64,000 bases of DNA from Brucella anthropi_A (lineage in GTDB: Bacteria > Pseudomonadota > Alphaproteobacteria > Rhizobiales > Rhizobiaceae). How positions within the stretch are numbered: the first letter of the stretch is position 1; each line of letters begins with the position of its first letter. The position numbers and the translations under genes were made by a program. The stretch is from positions 177,147-241,146 of the forward strand of contig NZ_LQBD01000024.1 in NCBI RefSeq assembly GCF_046630315.1. Reading direction: 5' to 3'. Shown here one piece after another: positions 16,616-25,774 of this stretch. Below the pieces are notes generated by a model, which saw only the letters and a list, made by a program, of their open reading frames with translations, was not told the origin of the DNA and searched no databases.

Positions 16616-17292
16616 CAGATTTCCTTTTTACTTTTTATTGTTGCGCAATCGACGACTGGAGATCCCCGCCTGCCATCGTCGCTGCGTATTCCAAAACTTC
16701 GCCCCATCTGTTCCAGAATGCGAATATCAGTTGATGATGTCATTTGCAATAGAATTGTCAAACCACATTACATTAAAAACAAGTCTTTCTTCTTGAGCCG
16801 TCAAATAGAAAATTCCGGTCTGAACCTCAAAAAGGATTGGGAAACTTTGGATCGCGATGTGTTCGCGCGGGCGATCCTGTCATTTATTACAGGATATGGG
16901 TGAAGCCGCAGTTCGCAGCCAAGCTTCTTTTAGTTTGCTCGGCCAGCCTTAGCAACAGTTTTCTCCCTCAAGTTTTCTTGTACAAAACTAAAGACTAATC
17001 TGTTTCCGTTATGCAGCTTTTGGCCGCAGAATCGGGCCTCAAAAAGGCATTGATCAAATATATTTCAACGAAATCAACTCGCATTCGCCTTTTCGCCCAA
17101 CTATATAAACACCAGTATCGTCCTCCCGAATGCAGATTTATGCCGGGGCATCAGGATGCTCACGCCATCCGCGCGCCCCGGAAAGGCCCAATCGCCGCAC
17201 GGGCCGGGCCAAACCTCGATGAGACAAGCCTGTCGCGGTTTGCTATCACCCGGCCATGCAGCAAATCGAAACAGTTTTCATGGGAATTGTGG
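16616..17292. other. Long divergent intergenic region between mucR and the oligopeptidase gene
   Basis: About 680 bases with no convincing gene. It is AT-rich near mucR, in keeping with autoregulation by a protein that prefers AT-rich DNA. ATCCTGT (16874-16880) and ACAGGAT (16889-16895) form a 7-bp inverted repeat with an AT-rich 8-base loop. CTATATAAAC near 17101 could be a -10 for the rightward gene. A small RNA cannot be excluded. Confidence 0.4.
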
Positions 17293-19398
17293 ATGTCTCG
17301 AAACTCGTTCCAACCCCAGCCGCCGCACGCGGCCAAACATCCGGTCAACGACACCCGCCACGGAATCACCCGCACCGACGATTATGCCTGGTTGCGCGCC
17401 GATAACTGGCAGGACGTCTTCAAGGACCCGTCGGTTCTGCCGCCCGAAATCCGCACGCATCTGGAAGCGGAGAATGCCTATCAGGCCGCGCTGATGCAGG
17501 ATACGGAAGCGCTGCAAAAAAGCCTGTTCGCCGAAATGCGCGCGCGCATCAAGGAGGACGACTCGTCCGTCCCCGCCAAGGATGGCCCTTACGCCTATGG
17601 CATGTCCTACCGCACCGGCGGCGAGCAGCCCTATTTCATCCGCACGCCGCGCGATGGCGGCGCGCAAACCATTCTTCTCGACGGCGATGTCGAAGGCAGG
17701 GACAAGGCTTATTTCCGCCTGGCCTCGGCGGATCACGCGCCGGATCACAAGCTTCTGATCTGGGGTTATGACGACAAGGGATCGGAATTTTACAAGCTGA
17801 AAGTCCGTGACCTCACCTCGATGAAGGACCTGGAGGATGTCGTCACCGATACCAGCGGCGGCGGCGCATGGGACGCGGCGAGCAAGGGCTTCTTCTATAC
17901 GCGCCTCGACGAGAACCATCGTCCGTCGAAGGTCTTCTATCACGCGGTCGGCGCGGATCAGGCGGACGACCGCCTGATTTTTGAAGAAAAGGATCCGGGA
18001 TTTTTCGTCAGTGTCGCGAGTTCGTCGCTGGACGACTATATGTTCATCGACATTCGCGACCATGAAACATCGGAATGCTGGCTGCTTCCCGCCAATGATC
18101 CGGCGGCAAGGCCGCAACTGGTCATGGAACGCAAGACCGGCACCGAATATTATCTCACGCCGGGCGGCGATGTCTTCTACATCCTGACCAATGCCGACGG
18201 CGCCCGCGATTTCAAGATCTGCCAGGCGCCGGTGGCCGCGCCGCAGCCGGAAAACTGGGTCGAGGTCGTGGCGGAAAAGCCCGGACGGCTGATCCTGTCG
18301 CACGACGCCTACAAGCGGCATCTGGTCTGGATGGAACGCGACAACGGCCTGCCGCGCATCGTCATCCGCGACCGCGAGACCGGCACGGAACATGCCATCG
18401 CCTTCGACGAGGAAGCCTATTCGCTCGGCCTTCATGGCAGCGCGGAATATGATACGGATGTGATCCGCTTTTCCTATTCGTCCATGACGACCCCGGAACA
18501 GCTCTTCGACTATAATATGCGCACGCGCGAGCGGACGCTCCTGAAGACGCAGGAAGTCCCCTCCGGCCACAATGCGCAGGATTATGTCACGCGCCGGGTC
18601 TTCGCCAAGGCATCGGACGGCGAACTGGTGCCGGTGTCCCTGCTCTATCGCAAGGACACCAGGCTCGACGGCTCGGCACCCTGCCTGCTTTATGGCTACG
18701 GTTCCTACGGCATCACCATTCCCGCAAGCTTCAGCACCTCGCGGCTGTCGCTTGTGGATCGCGGCTTCGTCTATGCCATCGCCCATATCCGCGGCGGCAA
18801 GGACAAGGGTTTCGCCTGGTATGAAAACGGCAAGCGCGACAGGAAGGTGAACACGTTCACCGACTTCATCGCCGCCGCAAGACACCTCGTTGCCGAAGGC
18901 TTCACCAGCCATGAGCGCATCGTTGCCCATGGCGGTTCGGCGGGCGGCATGTTGATGGGCGCGATTGCCAATATGGCGCCGGACGCATTCGGCGGCATCA
19001 TTGCCGAAGTGCCGTTTGTGGACGTGCTGAACACGATGCTCGACGACACCCTGCCGCTCACCCCGCCGGAATGGCCCGAATGGGGCAATCCGATCACCTC
19101 GGAAGCCGATTACCGGACGATTGCGGCCTATTCGCCCTATGAAAATGTCCGTTCCCAGGCCTATCCGGCCATATTGGCCGTGGCGGGGCTGACCGATCCG
19201 CGCGTGACCTATTGGGAGCCGGCCAAATGGGTCGCGCGCCTGCGCGAACTCAAGACCGATGAGCATCCGGTCCTGTTCCGCATCAATATGGATGCGGGCC
19301 ATGCCGGGGCGTCGGGCCGCTTTTCCCGGCTGGAGGAAGTCGCCTACACCCATGCCTTCGCGCTCAAGGTGACAGGCAAGGCCGGCGATACGCTTTGA
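17293..19398 (+). CDS. ptrB: Oligopeptidase B (S9 family serine peptidase)
   Basis: 701 residues from the ATG at 17293 (MSRNSFQPQPP); the open frame extends upstream but through non-coding-like sequence. An N-terminal beta-propeller is followed by the alpha/beta-hydrolase domain. The nucleophile is in AHGGSAGGMLMGAIANMAPD, the Asp in TDPRVTYWEPAKW and the His in MDAGHAGASGRF. PFVDVLNTMLDDTLPLTPPEWPEWGNP is a hallmark of oligopeptidase B, which cleaves short peptides after basic residues in the cytoplasm. The gene is monocistronic, ended by a strong hairpin terminator. Confidence 0.92.
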   Translation: MSRNSFQPQPPHAAKHPVNDTRHGITRTDDYAWLRADNWQDVFKDPSVLPPEIRTHLEAENAYQAALMQDTEALQKSLFAEMRARIKEDDSSVPAKDGPYAYGMSYRTGGEQPYFIRTPRDGGAQTILLDGDVEGRDKAYFRLASADHAPDHKLLIWGYDDKGSEFYKLKVRDLTSMKDLEDVVTDTSGGGAWDAASKGFFYTRLDENHRPSKVFYHAVGADQADDRLIFEEKDPGFFVSVASSSLDDYMFIDIRDHETSECWLLPANDPAARPQLVMERKTGTEYYLTPGGDVFYILTNADGARDFKICQAPVAAPQPENWVEVVAEKPGRLILSHDAYKRHLVWMERDNGLPRIVIRDRETGTEHAIAFDEEAYSLGLHGSAEYDTDVIRFSYSSMTTPEQLFDYNMRTRERTLLKTQEVPSGHNAQDYVTRRVFAKASDGELVPVSLLYRKDTRLDGSAPCLLYGYGSYGITIPASFSTSRLSLVDRGFVYAIAHIRGGKDKGFAWYENGKRDRKVNTFTDFIAAARHLVAEGFTSHERIVAHGGSAGGMLMGAIANMAPDAFGGIIAEVPFVDVLNTMLDDTLPLTPPEWPEWGNPITSEADYRTIAAYSPYENVRSQAYPAILAVAGLTDPRVTYWEPAKWVARLRELKTDEHPVLFRINMDAGHAGASGRFSRLEEVAYTHAFALKVTGKAGDTL

Positions 19399-19408
19399 TT
19401 TCCGATAA

Positions 19409-19450
19409 AAGCATCGCATCCCTATTTCACGGGTGCGATGCTTCCTTGTT
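19409..19450 (+). terminator. Rho-independent terminator of ptrB
   Basis: AAGCATCGCATCC (from 19409) pairs with GGGTGCGATGCTT (19431-19443) with one offset near the loop; TTGTTTT follows. Placed 11 bases after the ptrB stop. Confidence 0.8.
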
Positions 19451-19455
19451 TTATG

Positions 19456-19498
19456 CATGTCTTTATCCCGAAACCGGTTTCCACTTTCGGGAGACATG
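19456..19498. repeat. Nested inverted repeat (RIME-like intergenic element)
   Basis: Outer arms CATGTCT (19456-19462) and AGACATG (19492-19498) enclose inner arms CCCGAAA (19467-19473) and TTTCGGG (19485-19491), with ACCGGTTT in the loop. From general knowledge, similar CCCGAAA-ccggtttccac-TTTCGGG strings recur between genes of Rhizobiales as palindromic mosaic elements; only this copy was seen here. Confidence 0.55.
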
Positions 19499-19564
19499 TT
19501 CTGGAAAAAAGCACTATTCTACTTATGATATTATTCCATAGCCGTAGTTTTCAGGGAGAGTTCG

Positions 19565-19903
19565 ATGCTGCATAAGCTTGTTGCTGTCTGCCTCACTTCC
19601 GCGTCGCTTGCGGTTTCGGGCCTCATTGCGCTGCCCATGTCGGCTGAGGCGCAGGTGCGCAAGGATGTCAGCGAATATGCGGGCCAGCGCTGCAATGTGC
19701 CGAAAAGAGGCAGCGGGATCATCGTCGGCCAGTTCAGCGGCGTGGACGATTCGCCCTTCATCACCGGCGGCGACGGGCTGGTTTCGATCGACCGCGTCCG
19801 GTGCTTCAGCAGCATGTCGGAATGCAAGGGCTGGCTCTATACGATGCAGAGCAAATATACCAATGCCGGTGCCGCCACTCTGGTACGCTGCACCAAACGC
19901 TGA
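19565..19903 (+). CDS. Secreted protein of unknown function with four cysteines
   Basis: 112 residues. A clear signal peptide (MLHKLVAVCLTSASLAVSG... cleaved after SAEA, about residue 29) is followed by an ~83-residue mature domain with four Cys (in QRCNVPKR, VRCFSSMSEC, LVRCTKR), probably two disulfides in the periplasm. AGGGAG lies 7 bases before the ATG. I recognise no named family. It stands between ptrB and the acyl-CoA ligase on the same strand. Confidence 0.7.
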   Translation: MLHKLVAVCLTSASLAVSGLIALPMSAEAQVRKDVSEYAGQRCNVPKRGSGIIVGQFSGVDDSPFITGGDGLVSIDRVRCFSSMSECKGWLYTMQSKYTNAGAATLVRCTKR

Positions 19904-20009
19904 ACAAGAATATTGAAACTCGTGGTTTTCACGAAGCTTCGCGAATGGCATCCTCCCATCACTTGATGCATCGCCCTTGGGCGTCATCTTCGGTTTGGGA
20001 GGATCGGAA

Positions 20010-21713
20010 ATGCAGCAGCAGGCCAGCCGCGCTCAAAGCTATGTCCATGGCGCGAGCGACAAGCTTCTCATCGGCAATACGATCGGTCGGCATCTGGACG
20101 GGATCGCGGAAAAATACCCCGACCGTCCGGCCGTCGTGGTCCGGCACCAGAATATCCGGCTGACCTATCGCGAACTCAGACAACTGACCGACGAACTTGC
20201 CGAAGGTTTTCTGGCCATCGGGCTTCGCCCCGGCGAGCGCCTCGGCATATGGTCGCCGAACAATCTCGAATGGATACTCACCCAGTTTGCGAGCGCCAAG
20301 GCGGGGCTGATCCTGGTCAACATCAACCCGGCCTATCGGGCGCATGAACTGGAATATGTGCTCGGCAAAGTCGAATGCGCCGCACTCATCCTCGCGCCAT
20401 CGCTGAAGACCAGCAACTATATCGATATCCTGCGCAGCATCGTGCCCGAACTGGACGAAGCCCGGCCCGGCCATCTGGTGTGCGGGCGGCTTCCCAGTCT
20501 GCGCTGCGTGATCCGGCTTGGCGCGGAACAGACGCCGGGCATGCTGAATTTCGGCGATGTCGCCCAATCCGGCGATGAAGTCACGCGCGAAGAACTGGCG
20601 CGGCTTGCGGACGAGCTGCAATTCGACGATCCCATCAATATCCAGTTCACCAGCGGCACGACGGGCAACCCGAAGGGCGCGACGCTCTCGCATCACAATA
20701 TCCTCAATAACGGGTTTTTCGTCGGCGAGGCGATGCGGCTTTCCGAACAGGACCGGCTCTGCATCCCGGTGCCGTTCTATCATTGCTTCGGCATGGTGCT
20801 GGGCAATCTTGCCTGCGTCACCCATGGCTCCTGCATGGTGATCCCGAATGACAGTTTCGACCCTCTCCTGACGCTCCAGACCGTCGAGGAGGAGCAATGC
20901 ACCGGCCTGCATGGGGTGCCGACAATGTTCATCGCGATGCTGGATCACCCGGAATTCAGCCGTTTCGACCTCTCAAGCCTGCGCACCGGCATCATGGCGG
21001 GATCGCCCTGCCCCATCGAAGTGATGCGGCGCGTGGTGAGCGAGATGCACCAGAGCGAAATCACCATCGCCTATGGCATGACGGAGACAAGCCCGGTCAG
21101 TTTCCAGAGTTCGACGACCGATCCGCTGGAGCGGCGCGTCTCGACCGTCGGGCGCATCCACCCGCATCTGGAGGTGAAGATCGTCGATGCGGACGGCAAG
21201 GTGGTGGCGCGCGGGGAAAAGGGCGAATTGCTGACGCGGGGCTACAGCGTCATGCGCGGCTATTGGAACGACGCGGAAAGCTCATGCGGCGCCATAGACG
21301 ATGCGGGCTGGATGCACACCGGGGACCTCGCGACCATAGACGAGGAAGGCTATTGCAACATTGTCGGGCGCATCAAGGACCTCATCATTCGCGGCGGCGA
21401 GAACATCTATCCGCGCGAGATCGAGGAATTTCTCTTTACCCATCCCGCGATCAGCGATGTGCAGATATTCGGCATTCCCGACCGGAAATTCGGCGAAATC
21501 ATCTGCGCCTGGGTCAAGCTGCACAAGGATGCCCGGCTAACCGACGAGGAACTGGCCGAATATTGCCGGCAGCGCATCGCGCATTACAAGATTCCCGCCC
21601 ATATCCGTTTCGTGGATCAGTTTCCGATGACCGTGACCGGCAAGATCCAGAAATTCGTCATGCGGCAGGTCATGATCGAGGAACTGGAATTGCAGGAGAT
21701 CCGCACCGCATAG
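20010..21713 (+). CDS. AMP-binding fatty-acyl-CoA synthetase/ligase
   Basis: 567 residues from the ATG at 20010, preceded by GGGAGG. It is an adenylate-forming enzyme: P-loop FTSGTTGNPKGAT, YGMTETSPVSFQ (A5), HTGDLATIDEEGY (A7), RIKDLIIRGGENIYPREIEE (A8) and the catalytic Lys in VTGKIQKFVMR (A10). It activates a carboxylic acid as acyl-AMP and forms the CoA thioester; length and motifs resemble medium/long-chain acyl-CoA synthetases. The exact chain length cannot be read from the sequence. Cytoplasmic, and no beta-oxidation genes lie next to it. Confidence 0.9.
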   Translation: MQQQASRAQSYVHGASDKLLIGNTIGRHLDGIAEKYPDRPAVVVRHQNIRLTYRELRQLTDELAEGFLAIGLRPGERLGIWSPNNLEWILTQFASAKAGLILVNINPAYRAHELEYVLGKVECAALILAPSLKTSNYIDILRSIVPELDEARPGHLVCGRLPSLRCVIRLGAEQTPGMLNFGDVAQSGDEVTREELARLADELQFDDPINIQFTSGTTGNPKGATLSHHNILNNGFFVGEAMRLSEQDRLCIPVPFYHCFGMVLGNLACVTHGSCMVIPNDSFDPLLTLQTVEEEQCTGLHGVPTMFIAMLDHPEFSRFDLSSLRTGIMAGSPCPIEVMRRVVSEMHQSEITIAYGMTETSPVSFQSSTTDPLERRVSTVGRIHPHLEVKIVDADGKVVARGEKGELLTRGYSVMRGYWNDAESSCGAIDDAGWMHTGDLATIDEEGYCNIVGRIKDLIIRGGENIYPREIEEFLFTHPAISDVQIFGIPDRKFGEIICAWVKLHKDARLTDEELAEYCRQRIAHYKIPAHIRFVDQFPMTVTGKIQKFVMRQVMIEELELQEIRTA

Positions 21714-21851
21714 CGCAATGCGGCGCCGATGCTCAAACCGTCATACTCTGCGATTATTGCATATTGCCCCTCACATTTTCGCTCATGGCGGCTTGCAAAG
21801 CGAAGGCGAGAATGCATATTACGTAAACGTAAGACATTTGGGAGAGTTTCC

Positions 21852-22214
21852 ATGGAAGAACTGATCGCGCGCATCACCTCCAAAGTTGGCATCGATGCGG
21901 CAACGGCAGAAAAGGCAGTCGGCATGATCCTCGCCTTCCTGCAAAAGGAAGGCCCGGCCGCGGAAGTGCAGAAGCTTCTGGCAGCGGTTCCCGGCGCGGA
22001 AGAAGCAATCGCGCAGGTCAAGGGCGGCGGCTTCCTGTCCAACCTGATGGGCGGCGTGATGGGCCTCGGCTCACAGCTCATGGGCGCCGGCCTCGGCATG
22101 GGTGAAATTTCCGGCGTTGCCAAGGAAACCATCCGCTTTGCCAAGGAAAAGGCCGGTGACGAGCCGGTGGATGCCGTGATCGGCGCAATTCCGGGCCTCG
22201 GCCAGTTCGTCTGA
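21852..22214 (+). CDS. DUF2267-like small protein
   Basis: 120 residues; GGAGAG precedes the ATG. The N-terminal half (MEELIARITSKVGIDAATAEKAVGMILAFLQKEGP, about residues 1-35) resembles the DUF2267 helical fold; the middle is Gly/Met-rich (GGVMGLGSQLMGAGLGMG) and the C-terminal part ends in DAVIGAIPGLGQFV. The function is unknown. It is monocistronic with a strong terminator 18 bases after the stop. Confidence 0.65.
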   Translation: MEELIARITSKVGIDAATAEKAVGMILAFLQKEGPAAEVQKLLAAVPGAEEAIAQVKGGGFLSNLMGGVMGLGSQLMGAGLGMGEISGVAKETIRFAKEKAGDEPVDAVIGAIPGLGQFV

Positions 22215-22232
22215 TCGAAGTTTATATGCTTG

Positions 22233-22260
22233 AAAAGCCCCGGTTTCCGGGGCTTTTTTC
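22233..22260 (+). terminator. Rho-independent terminator
   Basis: AAAAGCCCCGG-TTT-CCGGGGCTTTTTT: an 11-bp perfect stem with a 3-base loop and a T-run, directly after the DUF2267-like gene. A weaker dyad, TTCACG-ATAA-CGTGAA, lies further downstream at about 22336-22351 in front of the cytochrome gene. Confidence 0.92.
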
Positions 22261-22495
22261 GTTCTTGGCCACTCCAACCGAGTGTAAAGACGACCAAGCC
22301 AGTCAGTATAAAACAATAGTATTCTAGTCATGTTTTTCACGATAACGTGAAGCCCGCGCAATAATCCCTATAAATTCTGGATGATACTTGCCGTACCGGG
22401 AATTTAGCCGATGCGAAGATTGCAATGTCGTGGATTGTATCGGATATTTGAACCAAGGGGCCAAATCTGTTCAGTTTTTAAATGTGGAGGATCGC

Positions 22496-22936
22496 ATGCG
22501 TTTGTTTTTCCTGACTGTCAGTTCTGCGGCGGTATTGGTGGCCGGTGTGGCGCAGGCCGATGTCGTTGCCGATCGTCAGGCGATCATGAAGGACCTTGGA
22601 CGGTCGGTCAGGACGATCGCCCACATGGTCAAGGGTGAGAAGCCTTTCGACGCGGCTACAGCCCTTGCCGCACTCGAAAAGATCGATGCCGATGCCAAAA
22701 AGCTGGATGTGGAGACGCTGTTCCCCGCCGGTTCCGACAAGGGTGACACGGAAGCCTCGCCGAAAATCTGGGAAAACAAGGACGATTTCGTCAAGCATGT
22801 CGAAAAATTCCGTGCCGACGCGGCTGCGGCTGTCGCCGCCAAGCCACAGGATCTCGATGCGCTGAAGCCTGCCTTCCAGCAGGTCGCGGCCAATTGCGGC
22901 TCCTGCCATCAGGTCTATCGCGTCAAAAAGAACTGA
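22496..22936 (+). CDS. Cytochrome c' family protein
   Basis: 146 residues from the ATG at 22496, chosen for GGAGG 6 bases upstream and because it opens a good signal peptide (MRLFFLTVSSAAVLVAGVAQA). The mature periplasmic protein is a four-helix cytochrome c': the haem-binding CGSCH motif lies near the C terminus (VAANCGSCHQVYRVKKN), as is typical. Such proteins bind NO or act in electron transfer. A diheme cytochrome gene follows after about 150 bases. Confidence 0.9.
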   Translation: MRLFFLTVSSAAVLVAGVAQADVVADRQAIMKDLGRSVRTIAHMVKGEKPFDAATALAALEKIDADAKKLDVETLFPAGSDKGDTEASPKIWENKDDFVKHVEKFRADAAAAVAAKPQDLDALKPAFQQVAANCGSCHQVYRVKKN

Positions 22937-23083
22937 CCGTCACGGTTGACATGAGGGCGCACCGGGCGGAAACATTCGGTGTGCCGGCGCGGTTCCCCTG
23001 CCCTGCATGTGAAATTTTCCTGCCGGATGACAGCCGGAAGAGCGGTCGGCGATTGTCGGGGCCGACAGACGGGAACGGATGAA

Positions 23084-24022
23084 ATGGTCCGAAAACTGGC
23101 ATATGCCGCAGGTGCCGTGGCCGTCATTGGCGCTGCGGTCTTCTGGATTCTCACCACCCCGCAAAAGGTGGACGCGACCATGCTGGACGCGATGAAGCCC
23201 GGCGACCCCGTCAAGGGAGAGCAGGTTTTCTGGGCGGGCGGCTGTGCTTCCTGCCATGCTGCACCCGGCGCATCGGGGGATGCGCGCAAGGTGCTGGCGG
23301 GCGGGCATGAGCTGGTTTCGGATTTCGGGACTTTCGTTGCGCCCAATATTTCCCCGTCCGAACAGGGGATCGGCACCTGGACCATTCAGGATTTCGCCAA
23401 TGCGATGCTGAAAGGCGTCGGCAGGCAGGGGGAGCATCTTTATCCATCCTTCCCCTATACATCCTATGCAAGGATGCAGCCGCAGGATGTGGCCGATCTC
23501 TTCGCCTTCATGAAAACGCTGCCGCCATCCGACAATGTCGCGGCACCGCACAGGCTTTCCTTTCCGTTCAATATCCGGCGCGGGCTTGGCCTGTGGAAAC
23601 ATCTTTACCTGACCGACCGGCCTGCGGTGGAAATCGCAAATGCCTCCGATGCGGTAAAACGCGGCCAATATCTGGTCGAAGCGCTTGGCCATTGCGGCGA
23701 ATGCCACACGCCGCGCAATGCGATTGGCGGGCTGGAGAGCGGCCAATGGCTTGCCGGTGCCTTGTCGCCGGAGACCGGTAGCGACGGAAAACGCGGTGTC
23801 GTGCCCAACATCACATCCGACGAGGCGGGCCTTGCCGACTGGAGCGAAAACGAGATCGCCTATGCGTTGCAGAGCGGCTTTACGCCGGATTTCGATTCGC
23901 TTGGCGGATCGATGACCGATGTGGTTGCGAACATGGCCCATCTTACAGAAGCCGACCGCAATGCCATTGCCGCCTATCTGAAAGCCATTCCGGCCCACCC
24001 GAACGGCTACCTTGCGCGTTGA
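23084..24022 (+). CDS. Diheme c-type cytochrome, membrane-anchored
   Basis: 312 residues from the ATG at 23084, which directly precedes a membrane segment (LAYAAGAVAVIGAAVFWILTT). Two class I haem motifs are seen: CASCHAAPG in the first domain and CGECHTPRN in the second; each has a downstream Met in a suitable place. It resembles the cytochrome subunits associated with periplasmic dehydrogenases and passes electrons toward the terminal oxidases (inference). It may be co-expressed with the upstream cytochrome c'. No dehydrogenase gene is adjacent, so the electron donor is unknown. Confidence 0.87.
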   Translation: MVRKLAYAAGAVAVIGAAVFWILTTPQKVDATMLDAMKPGDPVKGEQVFWAGGCASCHAAPGASGDARKVLAGGHELVSDFGTFVAPNISPSEQGIGTWTIQDFANAMLKGVGRQGEHLYPSFPYTSYARMQPQDVADLFAFMKTLPPSDNVAAPHRLSFPFNIRRGLGLWKHLYLTDRPAVEIANASDAVKRGQYLVEALGHCGECHTPRNAIGGLESGQWLAGALSPETGSDGKRGVVPNITSDEAGLADWSENEIAYALQSGFTPDFDSLGGSMTDVVANMAHLTEADRNAIAAYLKAIPAHPNGYLAR

Positions 24023-24132
24023 GGCGGATAGCCGGCCTTGTCCGAGGCCCTTATCCAAGGCTTTTTCTTGTCGTGACGTCGAGCGAAGTTTATACCGTAA
24101 GTCATAATTGAAGAGAGGGAGCAAGCTGCCTG

Positions 24133-25647
24133 ATGACTGCCGAAGACGCTATTTTTCTTGGCGCGAGCCGCAAGCCTGACGACTCCTACCAGCAGCCGGA
24201 ATATCTAGCGCTGAAATACGGCAACCGGCACGGCCTTGTCACCGGCGCGACCGGCACGGGTAAGACGGTGACGCTGCAGGTTCTGGCCGAAAGTTTTTCG
24301 GCGGCCGGCGTTCCGGTGTTCTGCGCCGACATCAAGGGCGACCTGTCCGGCATCGCCGCTGTCGGCGTGCAAAATGACGGTCTTCTCAAGCGCGCCGCGG
24401 AAGTGAAGCTCGACCCCTATGAGATGCGCGCCGCGCCCGTCATCTTCTGGGATATTTTCGGCGAACAGGGCCATCCCGTCCGCGCCACCATTTCCGAAAT
24501 GGGGCCGCTGCTGCTGGCCCGCCTGATGAGCCTGACCGACGCGCAGGAAGGCGTGCTGAACATCGCCTTTCGCCTTGCGGATGAGGAAGGCTTGCTGCTT
24601 CTCGACCTCAAGGACTTGCAGGCTATCCTGGCCGAAATGGCGGAGCGCTCGGCCGAGCTTTCCGGCAAATATGGCAATGTGAACAAGGCTTCCGTTGGCG
24701 CGATCCAGCGTTCGCTTCTGGTCCTCGACCAGCAGGGCGGCTCGAAATTCTTCGGGGAACCGGCGCTCAAGATTGCCGACCTGATGCGCACCACGACCGA
24801 CGGACGCGGCGTGGTGAGCGTGCTTGCCGCCGACAAGCTGATGATGAGCCCGCGCCTCTATTCGACTTTCCTGCTCTGGCTGATGTCGGAACTGTTCGAG
24901 GAACTGCCGGAAGTGGGCGATCCCGACAAGCCGAGGCTCGTCTTCTTCTTCGATGAAGCGCATCTTCTCTTCGATGAAGCGCCGAAGGCGCTGATCGACC
25001 GGGTCGAGCAGGTGGTGCGCCTGATCCGCTCCAAGGGCGTCGGCGTCTATTTCGTCACGCAGAACCCGCTCGACGTGCCCGAAACGGTGCTGGCGCAGCT
25101 TGGCAACCGCGTGCAGCACGCGCTTCGCGCCTATACGCCGCGCGAAACCAATGCCGTGAAAACCGCAGCCGACACATTCCGCCCGAACCCGGATTTCAAC
25201 ACGTTCGAGGCCATCACCAATCTCGCCACCGGCGAGGCGCTGGTTTCCACGCTTCAGGCCAAGGGCGTGCCCTCCATCGTGCAGCGCACGCTCATGCGCC
25301 CGCCCTCCTCCCGCATCGGCCCGCTGACGCCGGAAGAACGCGCGAAGATCATCGCCGCAAGCCCGGTTGCCGGACAATACGATCAGGCGGTGGACCGCGA
25401 TTCCGCTTTCGAAATGCTGGCGCGCAAGGCGCAAAATGCCGCCGAAGCCCAGCAGAAGACCAAGGCGGACGAAGAAGGCGACGGCGGCGGCATCCTTGGC
25501 GATCTGGTCGGCACGGCACTTGGCACCGGTCGCCGCTCCGGCCGCCAGACCGTTGCAGAAGCCGCGATGAAATCCGTCGTCCGCTCGGTCGGCAGTTCGC
25601 TCGGCCGCGCGCTCGTGCGCGGCATTCTCGGCGGGTTCAAGAGGTGA
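24133..25647 (+). CDS. HerA-like/DUF853 (YjgR type) ATPase
   Basis: 504 residues. Walker A is GATGTGKTVTLQVLAES (about 37-53), Walker B is RLVFFFDEAHLLFDEAPKAL. The protein belongs to the DUF853 group of HerA/FtsK-like hexameric ATPases. E. coli YjgR is the named relative; its role is not settled. An Arg/Gly-rich tail and the segment GDGGGILGDLVGTALGTG follow the ATPase core. No partner nuclease (NurA) is adjacent, which argues against a DNA-end-resection or defence operon. The octamer-repeat hairpin begins 3 bases after the stop. Confidence 0.88.
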   Translation: MTAEDAIFLGASRKPDDSYQQPEYLALKYGNRHGLVTGATGTGKTVTLQVLAESFSAAGVPVFCADIKGDLSGIAAVGVQNDGLLKRAAEVKLDPYEMRAAPVIFWDIFGEQGHPVRATISEMGPLLLARLMSLTDAQEGVLNIAFRLADEEGLLLLDLKDLQAILAEMAERSAELSGKYGNVNKASVGAIQRSLLVLDQQGGSKFFGEPALKIADLMRTTTDGRGVVSVLAADKLMMSPRLYSTFLLWLMSELFEELPEVGDPDKPRLVFFFDEAHLLFDEAPKALIDRVEQVVRLIRSKGVGVYFVTQNPLDVPETVLAQLGNRVQHALRAYTPRETNAVKTAADTFRPNPDFNTFEAITNLATGEALVSTLQAKGVPSIVQRTLMRPPSSRIGPLTPEERAKIIAASPVAGQYDQAVDRDSAFEMLARKAQNAAEAQQKTKADEEGDGGGILGDLVGTALGTGRRSGRQTVAEAAMKSVVRSVGSSLGRALVRGILGGFKR

Positions 25648-25650
25648 TTT

Positions 25651-25772
25651 AGGGCAGTAAGGCAGTAAGGCAGTAAGGCAGTAAGGCAGTAAGGCAGTAA
25701 GTGAATAGGGCAGAAGGTTTTCAGTCAAGCAAAAACATATTGCCCTACTGCCTTACTGCCCTATTGCCCTAA
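25651..25772. repeat. GGCAGTAA octamer hairpin element, copy 1
   Basis: The left arm has six tandem 8-bp units GGCAGTAA (25652-25700). After GTGAATAGGGCAG and a short loop, the right arm (25731-25772) runs AAAAACATATTGCCC, TACTGCCTTACTGCCC, TATTGCCCTAA and is complementary to the left. The right arm matches that of a second copy at 35085-35126 at 39 of 42 positions by direct reading, so this is a mobile or spreading repeat family. It fills the whole gap between two convergent genes. Confidence 0.85.
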
Positions 25773-25774
25773 CT

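Noticed and set aside
16055..16903. Plus-strand frame antisense to mucR and across its leader
   Set aside because: It runs through the mucR terminator and the antisense of a certain gene; no domain.
17278..19497. Very long open frame antisense to the oligopeptidase gene
   Set aside because: A shadow of GC-rich codons; the plus strand has all S9 motifs, a good start and a terminator. The antisense frame has His/Arg-rich composition and no domain.
24133..25647. HerA-NurA type defence or DNA-repair operon
   Set aside because: The ATPase is of the DUF853/YjgR kind and no nuclease, methylase or SIR2-like partner is adjacent.
24205..25728. Long antisense frame over the HerA-like ATPase with repeated LLPYCLTALLPYC residues
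   Set aside because: The repeated peptide is only the octamer DNA repeat read as codons; the ATPase motifs are on the other strand.
25651..25772. CRISPR-like array
   Set aside because: Units are only 8 bp without spacers, arms are complementary, and no cas genes are present.
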